Of a DNA stretch of 64,000 nucleotides, positions 18,001 through 27,285 are shown piece after piece (positions within the stretch are counted from its first letter, which is position 1; each line of letters starts with the position of its first letter). The stretch lies in NCBI GenBank assembly GCA_937894165.1, contig CALCSX010000173.1:1-64000 (forward strand). Direction: 5' to 3'. The notes beneath the pieces are model-generated. The model did no database searches and was not told the origin of the DNA. It saw only the letters and a list, made by a program, of their open reading frames with translations. Both the position numbers and the translations under genes were made by a program. The DNA is from an uncultured Saprospiraceae bacterium. GTDB taxonomy: Bacteria > Bacteroidota > Bacteroidia > Chitinophagales > Saprospiraceae.

Positions 18001-20358
18001 CTAATTCTCAGGCTCTTCCTCACCACCCCGGTTAAATATTTTTCGGAAGGACTCTTTGACCCTTTCCCCGAAACCGGCTCGTGAGGTATCAATCGCTGTC
18101 GTATCGGAATCACTTCTACCACCACCAAACAAATTAAAAAACCAATTGTCCTCCATATCAAAGAAAATAGGATCGCATTCCAAAGCAGCAGCCAATTCTT
18201 CAGACAAAGGTGGAAATGTTCGATTTTTTAAATACTCAAACTCCGGATCAGCCAATAATTTATTAAAGAAAATACCCCACATTGGTAAGGCTGTCTTTGC
18301 CCCCGCTCCAAGTCTAGTTGATCGGAATCGAATTTCGGGATGCAGACCTCCTACCCACACACCGGCAATGAGGTCGGGCGTAAAACCAATAAACCAACCA
18401 TCACTATTGTTTTGTGAAGTTCCGGTTTTACCTGCAATATCTATGCTATACAAATTGTGCTTATATTTCAGCTCTCCAGCCGTACCATGATTTACGACGC
18501 CTCTCAACATCTCGGTAAGCTGTCTCACATGATCGCTTTTCACAACCCATTTATCTTCTACCACTTCCCGCTGTAACAAAACATTACCTTGACTATCTTC
18601 TACTCTCAAAAGATAGGTTTGGGGTGTTACCTTGCCTCTCATAGCAATCGCCGAATAAACCTCCATTAATTCATGCAGTGTTCCATCGGCAGCACCGAGG
18701 GCTACGGCGGGTGAGCCGGGAAGTTCACTTTTAAAACCAAGCCTATGAGCCATGGAATTAATATTTCCAATGCCGGTTTCCATCGCTACCTTCACTGTGG
18801 GTACATTAATAGATCCGGCAAGAATTCCTGCGAAAGAGTATTTGCCACCATATTCGCCATCAGAATTTCTGGGAGTCCAGTTTTCAAATTCCGGATAGGA
18901 AACTAAATCATTATCAATATACTGACATGGATCAAGCCCTTTTTCCAATGCTGCGAGGAAAACAATTGGTTTAAAAACTGACCCAACCTGCCGTTTCACC
19001 TGCGTATGATCCAATTGAATAAACTTATGATTTATCCCACCCACAGTGGCTTTAATTTCTCCGGTGGAAGGATCAGCCACCATAAATGCAGGCTCTAAAT
19101 ATTTTAAATAATGACTCAGTGAATCATAGGCTGAAATGTTATACACCTTCTCTCCTTCATAAGTAAATACTCTCGTCGGTCTTTTCAAGCGGAACAAAGA
19201 ATCGATCTTATATTCAGAAAAGTTTTGTGCTACATATCCTTGGTAACGCTTGGAGGACAACATGGATCTCTTAATAAGTATAGTATCCTCCCAGGGCGCA
19301 TTATCTCCATAGGTTCCTTCGAAAGTAGCCTGAAGGTTTTTCATGTGTTCAATGACGGATTCTTCTGCATATTTTTGGATTTTGGGATCAATCGTAGTGT
19401 AAATCCTAAGTCCGTCCATGTATAAATTATAAGGTCGGCCATCAGGATGTTGCAAATCCTTTAACATGCCGGGAAGCTCAATTCTAATCTTTTCTCTTAA
19501 ATATGGCGCTAAGCCCGCACTCCCTTCATCACTTTTATAGTCCAGTTCAATTGGTAAAAGAGACAATGAATCTACCTCCGTTTCAGTCAAAAAATTGTAT
19601 TTCTGCATTTGTAATAAAACAGTATTGCGGCGTTCTTTAGCTCGCTCCTGATTTATCAAAGGATTATAACTAGTGGTGGCTTTTAGCATACCCACTAGGG
19701 TTGCAGATTGCTGCAAATTTAGATCTTCGGGCTGTGCATTGAAATAAGTTCGAGATGCTGTCTTTAATCCAAAAACTGTTCCCCCAAGATTCACTGTATT
19801 CAGATACAATGTCAATATTTCCTCCTTAGTGTAAATATTCTCTAATCTTCTAGCGACAATATTTTCTCTGATTTTCACAACGATCATCCTGAAAATTCCG
19901 GAGTCATCAGGTCTTCCCATTAAATTTTTCGCCAACTGCTGCGTCAAAGTGGAGCCCCCACCACCGGATTTGTCACCCATCAAAACCGATCTAAAAATTA
20001 CACGGAGTAATGCCCTCGTATCTATACCTCTATGCTGATAAAATCTTATATCCTCAGTAGCTATTAGCGCATCCACTAGACCATCCGGAATTTCATCATA
20101 ACGCAATTTATCACGGTTTTCAACATAATATTTCCCTAAAATACTGCTATCAGCTGCAAAAACAATTGAAGCCACAGGTTGCTTTATTTCTCTTAATTCT
20201 GATTTGCTAGGTAATTTTCCAAATGCTCCGGCATAAACTAATAAAATAAAAAGTAGTATTAGTGCGATAAATCCACCAATTATAATGCCTATCCACTTCA
20301 AAACTTGACGCGGTCTTAGTGTTTTTATCTTTTGTTTTATCTGATCAATTCTCGACAT
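18001..20358 (-). CDS. Class A penicillin-binding protein (PBP1A type)
   Basis: 785 residues. A short cytoplasmic tail and one membrane helix (about 23-46, WIGIIIGGFIALILLF...) are followed by a GT51 glycosyltransferase domain (EDIRFYQHRGID, then GGGGSTLTQQLAKNLMGR). The transpeptidase domain has the active-site serine in GSVFKP, SIN in SGSINVPTVK, and KTGTSQNN. The C-terminal tail is Gly/Asp/Arg-rich. It polymerises and cross-links peptidoglycan on the periplasmic face. The gene stands alone: about 157 bp separate it from recO upstream and 230 bp from the E1 gene downstream (17772-18000, no feature seen there). Confidence 0.95.
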   Translation of the reverse strand: MSRIDQIKQKIKTLRPRQVLKWIGIIIGGFIALILLFILLVYAGAFGKLPSKSELREIKQPVASIVFAADSSILGKYYVENRDKLRYDEIPDGLVDALIATEDIRFYQHRGIDTRALLRVIFRSVLMGDKSGGGGSTLTQQLAKNLMGRPDDSGIFRMIVVKIRENIVARRLENIYTKEEILTLYLNTVNLGGTVFGLKTASRTYFNAQPEDLNLQQSATLVGMLKATTSYNPLINQERAKERRNTVLLQMQKYNFLTETEVDSLSLLPIELDYKSDEGSAGLAPYLREKIRIELPGMLKDLQHPDGRPYNLYMDGLRIYTTIDPKIQKYAEESVIEHMKNLQATFEGTYGDNAPWEDTILIKRSMLSSKRYQGYVAQNFSEYKIDSLFRLKRPTRVFTYEGEKVYNISAYDSLSHYLKYLEPAFMVADPSTGEIKATVGGINHKFIQLDHTQVKRQVGSVFKPIVFLAALEKGLDPCQYIDNDLVSYPEFENWTPRNSDGEYGGKYSFAGILAGSINVPTVKVAMETGIGNINSMAHRLGFKSELPGSPAVALGAADGTLHELMEVYSAIAMRGKVTPQTYLLRVEDSQGNVLLQREVVEDKWVVKSDHVRQLTEMLRGVVNHGTAGELKYKHNLYSIDIAGKTGTSQNNSDGWFIGFTPDLIAGVWVGGLHPEIRFRSTRLGAGAKTALPMWGIFFNKLLADPEFEYLKNRTFPPLSEELAAALECDPIFFDMEDNWFFNLFGGGRSDSDTTAIDTSRAGFGERVKESFRKIFNRGGEEEPEN

Positions 20359-20391
20359 TGAATACTTCTTGTTTTAATCATAATTGGGACT

Positions 20392-20412
20392 AAAAGCCAA
20401 AAATAGGCTTTT
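20392..20412 (-). terminator. Weak hairpin between recO and the PBP gene
   Basis: AAAAGCC (20392-20398) and GGCTTTT (20406-20412) form a 7-bp stem with a 7-nt loop. On the minus strand it could end the GH3-recO transcript. The loop also contains a -7-like box (TATTTTTG on the minus strand, 20398-20405) that could instead serve the penicillin-binding protein gene 40 bp downstream. Confidence 0.35.
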
Positions 20413-20514
20413 TAAAAATAATTAAATTGAACGCAAAATCAAATATATCTATTTTAATGGCATTATTTTCTCTTCTTTGAAAGTTTGATTTATGGATTGA
20501 TATTAAATTTAATT

Positions 20515-21243
20515 TTAAACTGAAAAAACTTGATTAAAAATCTTATGTGAAGTAATTTCACTCATATCGGTGAGATGAATTTTATAATAGTCCAGCATTT
20601 TATCCAATAAAATATTTCTAATTTCCTTGTCTACTTTTACTGCACTGCATCGGTTAAAATCCAGATGCATAATAGTCTTAAAACTTCCAGTCATCTCTTT
20701 ATCCAGATAGTTGAAATGTCCGGGTATATGCTCCGCAAATGCTCCCTCTTCCAAATCGAAATAATTGCCTTTTTCTTCTACTCTTAAGTTAGGTTCAAAT
20801 CCCAAAAATTGAGACAATTTTATCAAGAAAATTAAAGGAAAATTTACCACACTCCTCGCCTCCAAATCCAAACTTATGAAGGCATTTTTTAGAAAATTAA
20901 ATAAATCAATATTTTGCTCCTGTTCATGTATTGATTTGGCACAAATTTCAGAAAAGAAAAGACTGACGGCTCCTTTTGAGAGGTCAAATATTTCGCTTCT
21001 GTAATGATATCCCGGTCGAATTTCCTTAATACGATTGACAGAGTTTCCATCTTTGTGATAAACAACCATATCCACCAAAAAGCCGGGTTGAAATAATGCC
21101 GGACTTACCTTCGATTTTGGACTTCGCACACCATTTATCAAATAGGATCGCAAACCAAACTTATTGGTATAAATAGAAGAAATAATACTCGATTCCCTAT
21201 ATTTTATAGTCTTAAAAACAATTCCTTGAAGATTTGCAAGCAT
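20515..21243 (-). CDS. recO: DNA repair protein RecO
   Basis: 242 residues with an N-terminal OB fold (LQGIVFKTIKYRESSIISSIYTNKFGLRSYLINGVR) and a helical C-terminal domain (SVVNFPLIFLIKLSQFLGFEPNL). RecO binds single-stranded DNA and SSB and loads RecA with RecR. Residues 150-170 lack the zinc-finger cysteines that some RecO proteins carry. It starts 1 bp after the stop of the small unknown gene upstream and is the last gene of the GH3-unknown-recO operon. Confidence 0.92.
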   Translation of the reverse strand: MLANLQGIVFKTIKYRESSIISSIYTNKFGLRSYLINGVRSPKSKVSPALFQPGFLVDMVVYHKDGNSVNRIKEIRPGYHYRSEIFDLSKGAVSLFFSEICAKSIHEQEQNIDLFNFLKNAFISLDLEARSVVNFPLIFLIKLSQFLGFEPNLRVEEKGNYFDLEEGAFAEHIPGHFNYLDKEMTGSFKTIMHLDFNRCSAVKVDKEIRNILLDKMLDYYKIHLTDMSEITSHKIFNQVFSV

Positions 21244-21244
21244 C

Positions 21245-21556
21245 CTAGTCTTCTATATCAGACGGTTGATTCCTATATTTTTGGCGAGTTGCAAGTCTAT
21301 TCTTTTGTCTCTCCAAAATTAAGGCAGCCAAGGCTCTAGGTGGGCTTATAGTATCTTGCCCTAGTAAAGCCTTTTTGATATCCACCTCCTTGACATCAAG
21401 TCTATAAAGGAGGGATAAGAAGTAATCTAATTTTTTATCCATAAGATAAGCTACTTTTTCGGTTAATGCGCTTAAAAATATTTCCTCCGAAATATAATCC
21501 TCTTCCATTTCTAGATCGTTCAAAAGAGCAGGAGGAAATACATTAAAATTAGACAT
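21245..21556 (-). CDS. Conserved hypothetical protein in the recO operon
   Basis: 103 residues that I do not recognise as a named family. It is predicted to be mostly helical and acidic at the N terminus (LLNDLEMEEDYISEEIFL), with a central SLLYRLDVKEVDIKKAL and a basic tail (ERQKNRLATRQKYRNQ). There is no signal peptide or membrane segment. It sits 11 bp after the GH3 gene and 1 bp before recO, so it is tightly co-transcribed and likely translationally coupled with recO. The layout suggests a real, expressed gene. No function is assigned. Confidence 0.72.
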   Translation of the reverse strand: MSNFNVFPPALLNDLEMEEDYISEEIFLSALTEKVAYLMDKKLDYFLSLLYRLDVKEVDIKKALLGQDTISPPRALAALILERQKNRLATRQKYRNQPSDIED

Positions 21557-21567
21557 TACAAATCATT

Positions 21568-23100
21568 TTATAAACGCTCCTTGATAAAACGTCCAATTTC
21601 ATCTATATATTTCCGATCGTTGGACAAGCGCGGCACTTTATTTTGACCTCCCAGTTTCCCTTTGCTCTTCATCCACTCGTGAAATGTTCCTGCAGGCACC
21701 GTTATTAATTTCAGCATATCCATGGCCATATTGCCTGTTCGCTTGGCCTGATAGTCCGAATTAAGGTTCTGTAAATTGTTATCCAACCTCTCAGCAAATA
21801 AGGATTCATCCGGTGGTGACTTTTCAAATTCAACAATCCATTGATGCCCCCCCTTATCTTTACCGGCTAAATAAATAGGTGCCACTGTATATTCCGAAAC
21901 AATACTATTCAACTCTTCGCAGGTCAATGCTATTGCCTTATCGGTATTTCCAACCATCACTTCCTCTCCAAAGGCATTCACGAATTGACGAGTTCTTCCA
22001 GTAATTTTTATTGTGTATGGGTCCGTTGAGCTGAACATTACCGTGTCGCCGGGCATATAGCGCCAAAGACCACTGTTATTAGTTATAATTAGTGAGTAAT
22101 TTTTCCCTGTTTCAACTTCCCATAAAGGTACTATCTTATTCAAATTTACACTATCACCCTCGACTGGTGCAAATTCATAAAAGATGCCATTGTCAAGCAA
22201 TAGCAACATATCATTATGCTTGCCACCGAATTCGAATTGCGCCGCAAAATAACCTTCAGAGGCATTGTAAACATTCTGATATACAATTTCATTAGATGGT
22301 AAAAATTCCTGGAATTGACTGCGGTATGGTTCAAAGCCCACACCCCCATGAATGTAAGCCTGAATTCCCGGCAAAACTTCTAAAATATTATCCTTCCCGG
22401 TCTTTTCAAGTATCCTTCGAAATAACACCACAATCCATGTAGGAACGCCACCAAACATGGTCATGTCCTTATCTTTGATGATCGCATTGGCCATCAATTC
22501 GATCTTATCCTCCCAATTCGGCATCAAGGCAATTTCAAATCCGGGTGTATAAAAAGGTCTGCCCACCCAAGGCATATTATGTATCATTAAAGCGGACACA
22601 TCACCTGAAATTGTCTTGGAATGATGGGGGTTGTCCTCCAAGCTTCCTCCCATCACCAAACTTTTGCCCTGGAACAATCTCAAATCAGGTTTGTGATGAT
22701 ACAGCATTGTAACGGCATCCCAGGCACCTCTTATATGAGTTTCTCGAAGATTTTCCGGACTTACAGGTATATATTTACTCTTATCGGAGGTCGTACCGGA
22801 AGATTTAGAAAAATGTATTGTTCTTCCGGGCCATAGAATATTCTTTTCACCTCGCATCATCCGCACAACATCTAAACGAATGTCATCATACTCTACAACC
22901 GGTACAGTTTTCTGAAAATCACGGTAAGTTCTTAATTGATCAAATCCATGTCTCTTTCCGAATTCCGTCGACTTACCGGAGTCTACAAATCGAGTAAAAA
23001 GTTTCAATTGCACTTCCTGCGGATGATTCATATAATATTCCAGCCTTTTATAGCGCAATTGCAAAAAACGAGACATTATTTTATTGAATATCCTTTTCAT
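21568..23100 (-). CDS. GH3 auxin-responsive-promoter-like acyl-adenylating protein
   Basis: 510 residues, full length for the bacterial GH3 family. Visible motifs include the phosphate-binding segment IHFSKSSGTTSDKSKYIPVS (about residues 96-115), the QNVYNASEGYFA adenylation motif (about 273), and YMPGDTV followed by KITGRTRQFVNAFGEEV. Plant GH3 enzymes join amino acids to auxin or jasmonate through an adenylate. The bacterial members' substrates are largely unknown, and a carboxylic-acid substrate is only inferred. It is the first gene of a three-gene operon with the unknown protein and recO. A CAAAAATA box at 23139-23146 could be a -7 element, but no -33 partner is seen. Confidence 0.88.
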   Translation of the reverse strand: MKRIFNKIMSRFLQLRYKRLEYYMNHPQEVQLKLFTRFVDSGKSTEFGKRHGFDQLRTYRDFQKTVPVVEYDDIRLDVVRMMRGEKNILWPGRTIHFSKSSGTTSDKSKYIPVSPENLRETHIRGAWDAVTMLYHHKPDLRLFQGKSLVMGGSLEDNPHHSKTISGDVSALMIHNMPWVGRPFYTPGFEIALMPNWEDKIELMANAIIKDKDMTMFGGVPTWIVVLFRRILEKTGKDNILEVLPGIQAYIHGGVGFEPYRSQFQEFLPSNEIVYQNVYNASEGYFAAQFEFGGKHNDMLLLLDNGIFYEFAPVEGDSVNLNKIVPLWEVETGKNYSLIITNNSGLWRYMPGDTVMFSSTDPYTIKITGRTRQFVNAFGEEVMVGNTDKAIALTCEELNSIVSEYTVAPIYLAGKDKGGHQWIVEFEKSPPDESLFAERLDNNLQNLNSDYQAKRTGNMAMDMLKLITVPAGTFHEWMKSKGKLGGQNKVPRLSNDRKYIDEIGRFIKERL

Positions 23101-23195
23101 TAAGAGAGTTAATTCATTTCCCTACAATACTATAAAACCAAAAATACAAAATATGTTGATACATAGTTTAGTTTACTATATTTAATAATTCTGTA

Positions 23196-26036
23196 TTACA
23201 GCTCTAATTTTAGAAAATCCGCAGTATAACCTACACCTTTTTTGACAATCTGTTCCGGTGTTCCTTCGGCAACAATTTTTCCTCCCGCTCTACCACCTTC
23301 AGGTCCAACATCCAGAATATAATCTGCCATTTTAATCACTTCCATATTGTGCTCAATAACCATAACCGTATTACCCTTTTCAACCAGACTGTTCAGAACT
23401 GCCATTAAATGCATCACATCTTCAAAATGCAAGCCCGTAGTAGGTTCATCAAGAATGTAAAATGTACTTCCTGTATCTCTTTTGGACAATTCTTCACTTA
23501 GTTTAACCCTCTGCGCTTCCCCTCCCGAAAGCGTAGTCGCCTGCTGTCCTAGTGTAATGTATCCCAGACCTACTTCTTTTAATATTTTAAGCTTTAAATA
23601 AATCTTCGGGATAGCTTCGAAGAATTCTACGGCTTCATCAACAGTCATATTCAAGACATCCGAGATATTTTTACCCTTGTAGATGATTTCTAGAGTTTCA
23701 CGATTGTATCGCTTCCCTTGACAAGATTCACAATCGACATGAACATTCGGCAGGAAATTCATCTCTATCACTCGCTTACCGGCTCCCCCACAAACTTCAC
23801 ACCTCCCCCCTTTTACATTAAAAGAAAATCTTCCTGCGGAATACCCTCTAATTTTAGCCTCCGGCAAATTTGTGAAAAGCTTTCGAATCTCTGTAAACAT
23901 ATTAGTGTATGTGGCAGGATTTGAGCGTGGCGTTCGCCCAATGGCAGACTGATCGATCTCGATGACCTTGTCCAAATGTTCCAAACCCTTTATCTCTTTA
24001 TATGCCAAAGGATTCTGAGTAGAATTGTAAAAATGTTTTCTTAGAATAGGGTATAAAGTGTCATTCACAATGGTGGATTTACCACTCCCCGACACACCCG
24101 TTACGCATGTTAAAGTACCTAAAGGAATTTTAATGCTTACATTTTTCAGATTATTTCCACTTGCACCTATCAATTCGAGCGTCTTGCCATTGCCTTTCCT
24201 TCTCTCTGAAGGAATTTCCAATTTTTTACGACCCGATAAATAGTCGGCGGTAAGTGTATGACTCTTCATAAATTCTTCCGGTGTTCCTTCATTCACTAGA
24301 AATCCTCCATTTTTGCCCGCTCCGGGCCCCAAATCAAACAAGTAATCAGACGCCAACATGATATCCTTGTCGTGCTCAACTACCAAAACAGAATTTCCAA
24401 TGCTTGTCAGCTCGCGCAATGCCTCAATCAATCTGACATTGTCCCTTTGATGTAAGCCGATACTCGGTTCGTCCATTACATAGGTTATCCCCGTCAATTT
24501 AGATCCAATTTGATTGGCGAGTCTCGTGCGCTGAGCTTCCCCTCCGGATAAAGTCCTTGCAGGTCTGTTCAAATGCATGTAATCAAGTCCCACATGGAGC
24601 AAAAATTTAAGTCGATACCTGATTTCCTTAATTATATCCCTTCCAATTAGTCTTTGTTTGTTGGTCAATCGCTCTTCAATCCCTTCAAACCAATCATTTA
24701 GCTCTTGAAAATCCATATTAGACAAATGACCAATATGCTTTCCATCAATGAAAAAATAAAGCGATTCCTTCTTTAATCTATATCCGTCACAAACATCGCA
24801 GTCTACCAATTCCATATACTCCTCTGCCCAGGACCGGATTCGCTCCGAAGTTGATTCTTCAAACCATTTTTCCAGCATATTTACCAGTCCTTCCTTGGCC
24901 AGATCATAGCTGTAATCGTTATATTGATTCACTTTAGTAGCTGAGGATTCTTCACCGCCAAATAAAATTACTTTCATCGCTTTCTCAGGAATATCTTTTA
25001 TAGAGGTGGCAAATGTAAAGCCATGCGTTTTCGATATTTTCCTCAACTGGTCAAAAGTTTGGTTCTTTCTAGCCTCACCAAGGGGAGCAATGCCGCCATT
25101 GTTGATATTTAATTCCTTATCAGGCAGCACTTTATCCAGATCAACCTTAAACTGATGACCCATTCCTTTACAAGCAGGACATGCACCATAAGGTGAATTG
25201 AAGGAGAATGAATTGGGGGATGGCTCTTCGTAGGAAAGTCCCGACTGGGCATCCATCAAATCCTTACTAAATGGATTGACCTCCTTACTTGCAATATCTA
25301 AAACAAACAAAAGACCGTCTCCCATCTTGAAAGCCGAACGAGCCGACTCCAAAAGACGGGCATATTTCTCTTCCTCAACAGTAATTCTATCTACTACCAC
25401 CTCTATATCGTGGGTCTTAAATCGCTCTACCTGCAATCCCGGACTTAAATCTACTATATCCCCATCAATCCGAACCTTGGTAAATCCTTGCTTGCGAACT
25501 TGATCGAACAATTCCCTATAATGACCTTTTCGTCCTTTCACCAAGGGTGCAAGAAGCGCAATTTTTTTACCGGCATAAATTCCCTTGATTTGATCCATCA
25601 TTTCATCCTCGGTGAATTTTACCATCTTTTCTCCGGTAACATAGGAATGCGCCTCAGAAGCGCGAGCGAAAAGTAATCTTAACAAATCGTAGATCTCAGT
25701 AATAGTACCAACAGTAGATCTAGGATTCCAACCTGTGGTCTTCTGTTCTATAGAAATCACAGGACTTAAACCGTAAATCTGTTCGACTTCCGGCCTGTCC
25801 ATATTCCCGATAAACTGACGGGCATAAGCCGAAAATGTCTCCAAATACCTTCTTTGACCTTCGGCATAGATGGTATCGAAAGTCAGTGACGATTTTCCAC
25901 TTCCGCTAATACCGGTAAAAACAACAAGTTTATTTCTCGGAATTTTTAAACTAACGTCCCTTAGATTGTGCTCCCTCGCTCCTATCACCTCGATCACATC
26001 CTCTTCAGGTTTATAAATATTTATTGTCTTAGACAT
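23196..26036 (-). CDS. uvrA: Excinuclease ABC subunit A
   Basis: 946 residues with the UvrA duplicated ABC design. Walker A motifs are GISGSGKSSLTFDTI (near 45) and GVSGSGKSTIVNDTL (near 645); two ABC signatures read LSGGEAQR, with VMDEPSIGL and ILDEPTTGL as Walker B. Zinc modules are CPACKGMG and CEVCGGAGKR...CESCQGKRYN. It scans DNA for bulky damage and loads UvrB. It is monocistronic here, with its own well-formed promoter at 26067-26096 and a leader of only about 24 nt. No LexA-type box was recognised. Confidence 0.98.
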   Translation of the reverse strand: MSKTINIYKPEEDVIEVIGAREHNLRDVSLKIPRNKLVVFTGISGSGKSSLTFDTIYAEGQRRYLETFSAYARQFIGNMDRPEVEQIYGLSPVISIEQKTTGWNPRSTVGTITEIYDLLRLLFARASEAHSYVTGEKMVKFTEDEMMDQIKGIYAGKKIALLAPLVKGRKGHYRELFDQVRKQGFTKVRIDGDIVDLSPGLQVERFKTHDIEVVVDRITVEEEKYARLLESARSAFKMGDGLLFVLDIASKEVNPFSKDLMDAQSGLSYEEPSPNSFSFNSPYGACPACKGMGHQFKVDLDKVLPDKELNINNGGIAPLGEARKNQTFDQLRKISKTHGFTFATSIKDIPEKAMKVILFGGEESSATKVNQYNDYSYDLAKEGLVNMLEKWFEESTSERIRSWAEEYMELVDCDVCDGYRLKKESLYFFIDGKHIGHLSNMDFQELNDWFEGIEERLTNKQRLIGRDIIKEIRYRLKFLLHVGLDYMHLNRPARTLSGGEAQRTRLANQIGSKLTGITYVMDEPSIGLHQRDNVRLIEALRELTSIGNSVLVVEHDKDIMLASDYLFDLGPGAGKNGGFLVNEGTPEEFMKSHTLTADYLSGRKKLEIPSERRKGNGKTLELIGASGNNLKNVSIKIPLGTLTCVTGVSGSGKSTIVNDTLYPILRKHFYNSTQNPLAYKEIKGLEHLDKVIEIDQSAIGRTPRSNPATYTNMFTEIRKLFTNLPEAKIRGYSAGRFSFNVKGGRCEVCGGAGKRVIEMNFLPNVHVDCESCQGKRYNRETLEIIYKGKNISDVLNMTVDEAVEFFEAIPKIYLKLKILKEVGLGYITLGQQATTLSGGEAQRVKLSEELSKRDTGSTFYILDEPTTGLHFEDVMHLMAVLNSLVEKGNTVMVIEHNMEVIKMADYILDVGPEGGRAGGKIVAEGTPEQIVKKGVGYTADFLKLEL

Positions 26037-26066
26037 AAAATGGTCCTATCTTTTTAAAGCAAAAAG

Positions 26067-26096
26067 CAAAATTACACATTCTCAGACTTTCAGCAA
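26067..26096 (-). promoter_or_regulatory. Bacteroidota-type promoter of uvrA
   Basis: On the minus strand TTG (26096-26094), a 19-base spacer and TAATTTTG (26074-26067) fit TTG-N17-23-TAnnTTTG. The predicted start is near 26060. Confidence 0.7.
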
Positions 26097-26330
26097 TGAT
26101 ATTAATTAAAATGATTATTAACGTATTCAAAATAATCTTCCTAATTTTCAAACAAATAATCTAAGTACTGGTTGCGATTGAAAATATTATAATATCAAAA
26201 TAGTTCGAAATTTAGAGGCTTCACGTGAGGAATAAGTGGATCACCTAGTGGACTAAATTAAGAGATCAATTTTTCGGTAACATGCCTGCCGCTCTTCCAA
26301 ACTTTACAATGTTTTTAATGTTTCTCCAAT

Positions 26331-27233
26331 ATGCTCAAAATCTCATTTTCCGAAACTTACAAATACGAACTGCCTGCTAATCATCGCTTCCCGATGGAGA
26401 AGTATAGCCTGCTTCCTGAGCAATTATTGTATGAGGGCACGATTACTTACGACAATTTTTTTACGCCTGACGAACTGGAAGAATCCACAATTCTACTGAC
26501 ACATACATCGGAGTATTGGGACAAATTGAAATATCAGTCGCTCAGTACAAAAGAAATCCGAAAAATTGGCTTTCCGATGACACCTCAACTTATTACCCGG
26601 GGAAGAATAATAGCCAATGGCACTATTCAATGTGCTCTTTTTGCGCAAAAATATGGTATTTCACTCAACATCGCCGGAGGAACGCATCATAGTTTTGCAG
26701 AGCGCGGCGAGGGATTTTGTGTCTTCAATGATGTCGCTATTGCGTGTAATTATTTGCTTCATAGAAAATTAGTAAGCCGAATATTGATCATCGATTTAGA
26801 TGTCCATCAGGGAAATGGGAATGCGAAAATATTCGAAAATGACCCCAGAGTTTTTACTTTTAGCATGCATGGTGCGAAAAATTATCCCTTGCGAAAAGAG
26901 AATTCTGACCTCGACATTGAACTTGAGGATAATACAGATGACAAAACCTACCTTGGTATATTAAGGGAGACATTGCCCCCTATCATGGATCTGGTCCAAC
27001 CGGAAATAATTTTTTTTATTTCGGGCGTAGATGTCATCAAATCCGATAAATTAGGTCGCCTCGGAATGAGCATACAAGGCTGCAAAGAAAGGGATAAAAT
27101 AGTCTTGGAAATGGCAAAAAACAATTCTGTTCCTATTGCTGTAAGCATGGGGGGCGGCTATTCAGTCAGGTTGGCAGAAATAATCGATGCACATGCCAAT
27201 ACTTTTCGCCTAGCACAAGAAATATTTTTCTAA
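26331..27233 (+). CDS. Histone-deacetylase-family (class IV-like) deacetylase
   Basis: 300 residues with all the catalytic landmarks of the zinc HDAC fold: paired histidines in GGTHHSFAERGEGFCVFND (about residues 120-138), metal ligands in DLDVHQGNG (about 157-165), the second aspartate in SGVDVIKSDKLGRL, and GGGYS with the late tyrosine. The short length and the GTHH...EGFCVFND wording fit HDAC11-like/class IV bacterial members. Bacteria lack histones in most lineages, and these enzymes act on acetylated small molecules, polyamines or proteins; the substrate here is unknown. priA follows after 52 bp on the same strand. Confidence 0.88.
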   Translation: MLKISFSETYKYELPANHRFPMEKYSLLPEQLLYEGTITYDNFFTPDELEESTILLTHTSEYWDKLKYQSLSTKEIRKIGFPMTPQLITRGRIIANGTIQCALFAQKYGISLNIAGGTHHSFAERGEGFCVFNDVAIACNYLLHRKLVSRILIIDLDVHQGNGNAKIFENDPRVFTFSMHGAKNYPLRKENSDLDIELEDNTDDKTYLGILRETLPPIMDLVQPEIIFFISGVDVIKSDKLGRLGMSIQGCKERDKIVLEMAKNNSVPIAVSMGGGYSVRLAEIIDAHANTFRLAQEIFF

Positions 27234-27258
27234 GCCTATATTTCAAAAACGATTTGAT

Positions 27259-27266
27259 TAGATTTG
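27259..27266 (+). promoter_or_regulatory. Possible -7 element for priA
   Basis: TAGATTTG fits TAnnTTTG, 19 bp before the priA ATG. No TTG is found 19 bases upstream, so priA may instead depend on read-through from the deacetylase gene. Confidence 0.3.
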
Positions 27267-27285
27267 CTATCAAAATAAAGATTAT

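Noticed and set aside
18056..18490. 144-residue plus-strand frame opposite the penicillin-binding protein
   Set aside because: Antisense to conserved transpeptidase and tail sequence, Ser/Pro/Lys-rich by composition, with no start signal.
26200..26300. Short GTGGATCAC-like palindrome and AGTGGA repeats upstream of the deacetylase gene
   Set aside because: Too short and isolated to separate from chance; no second copy in the window.
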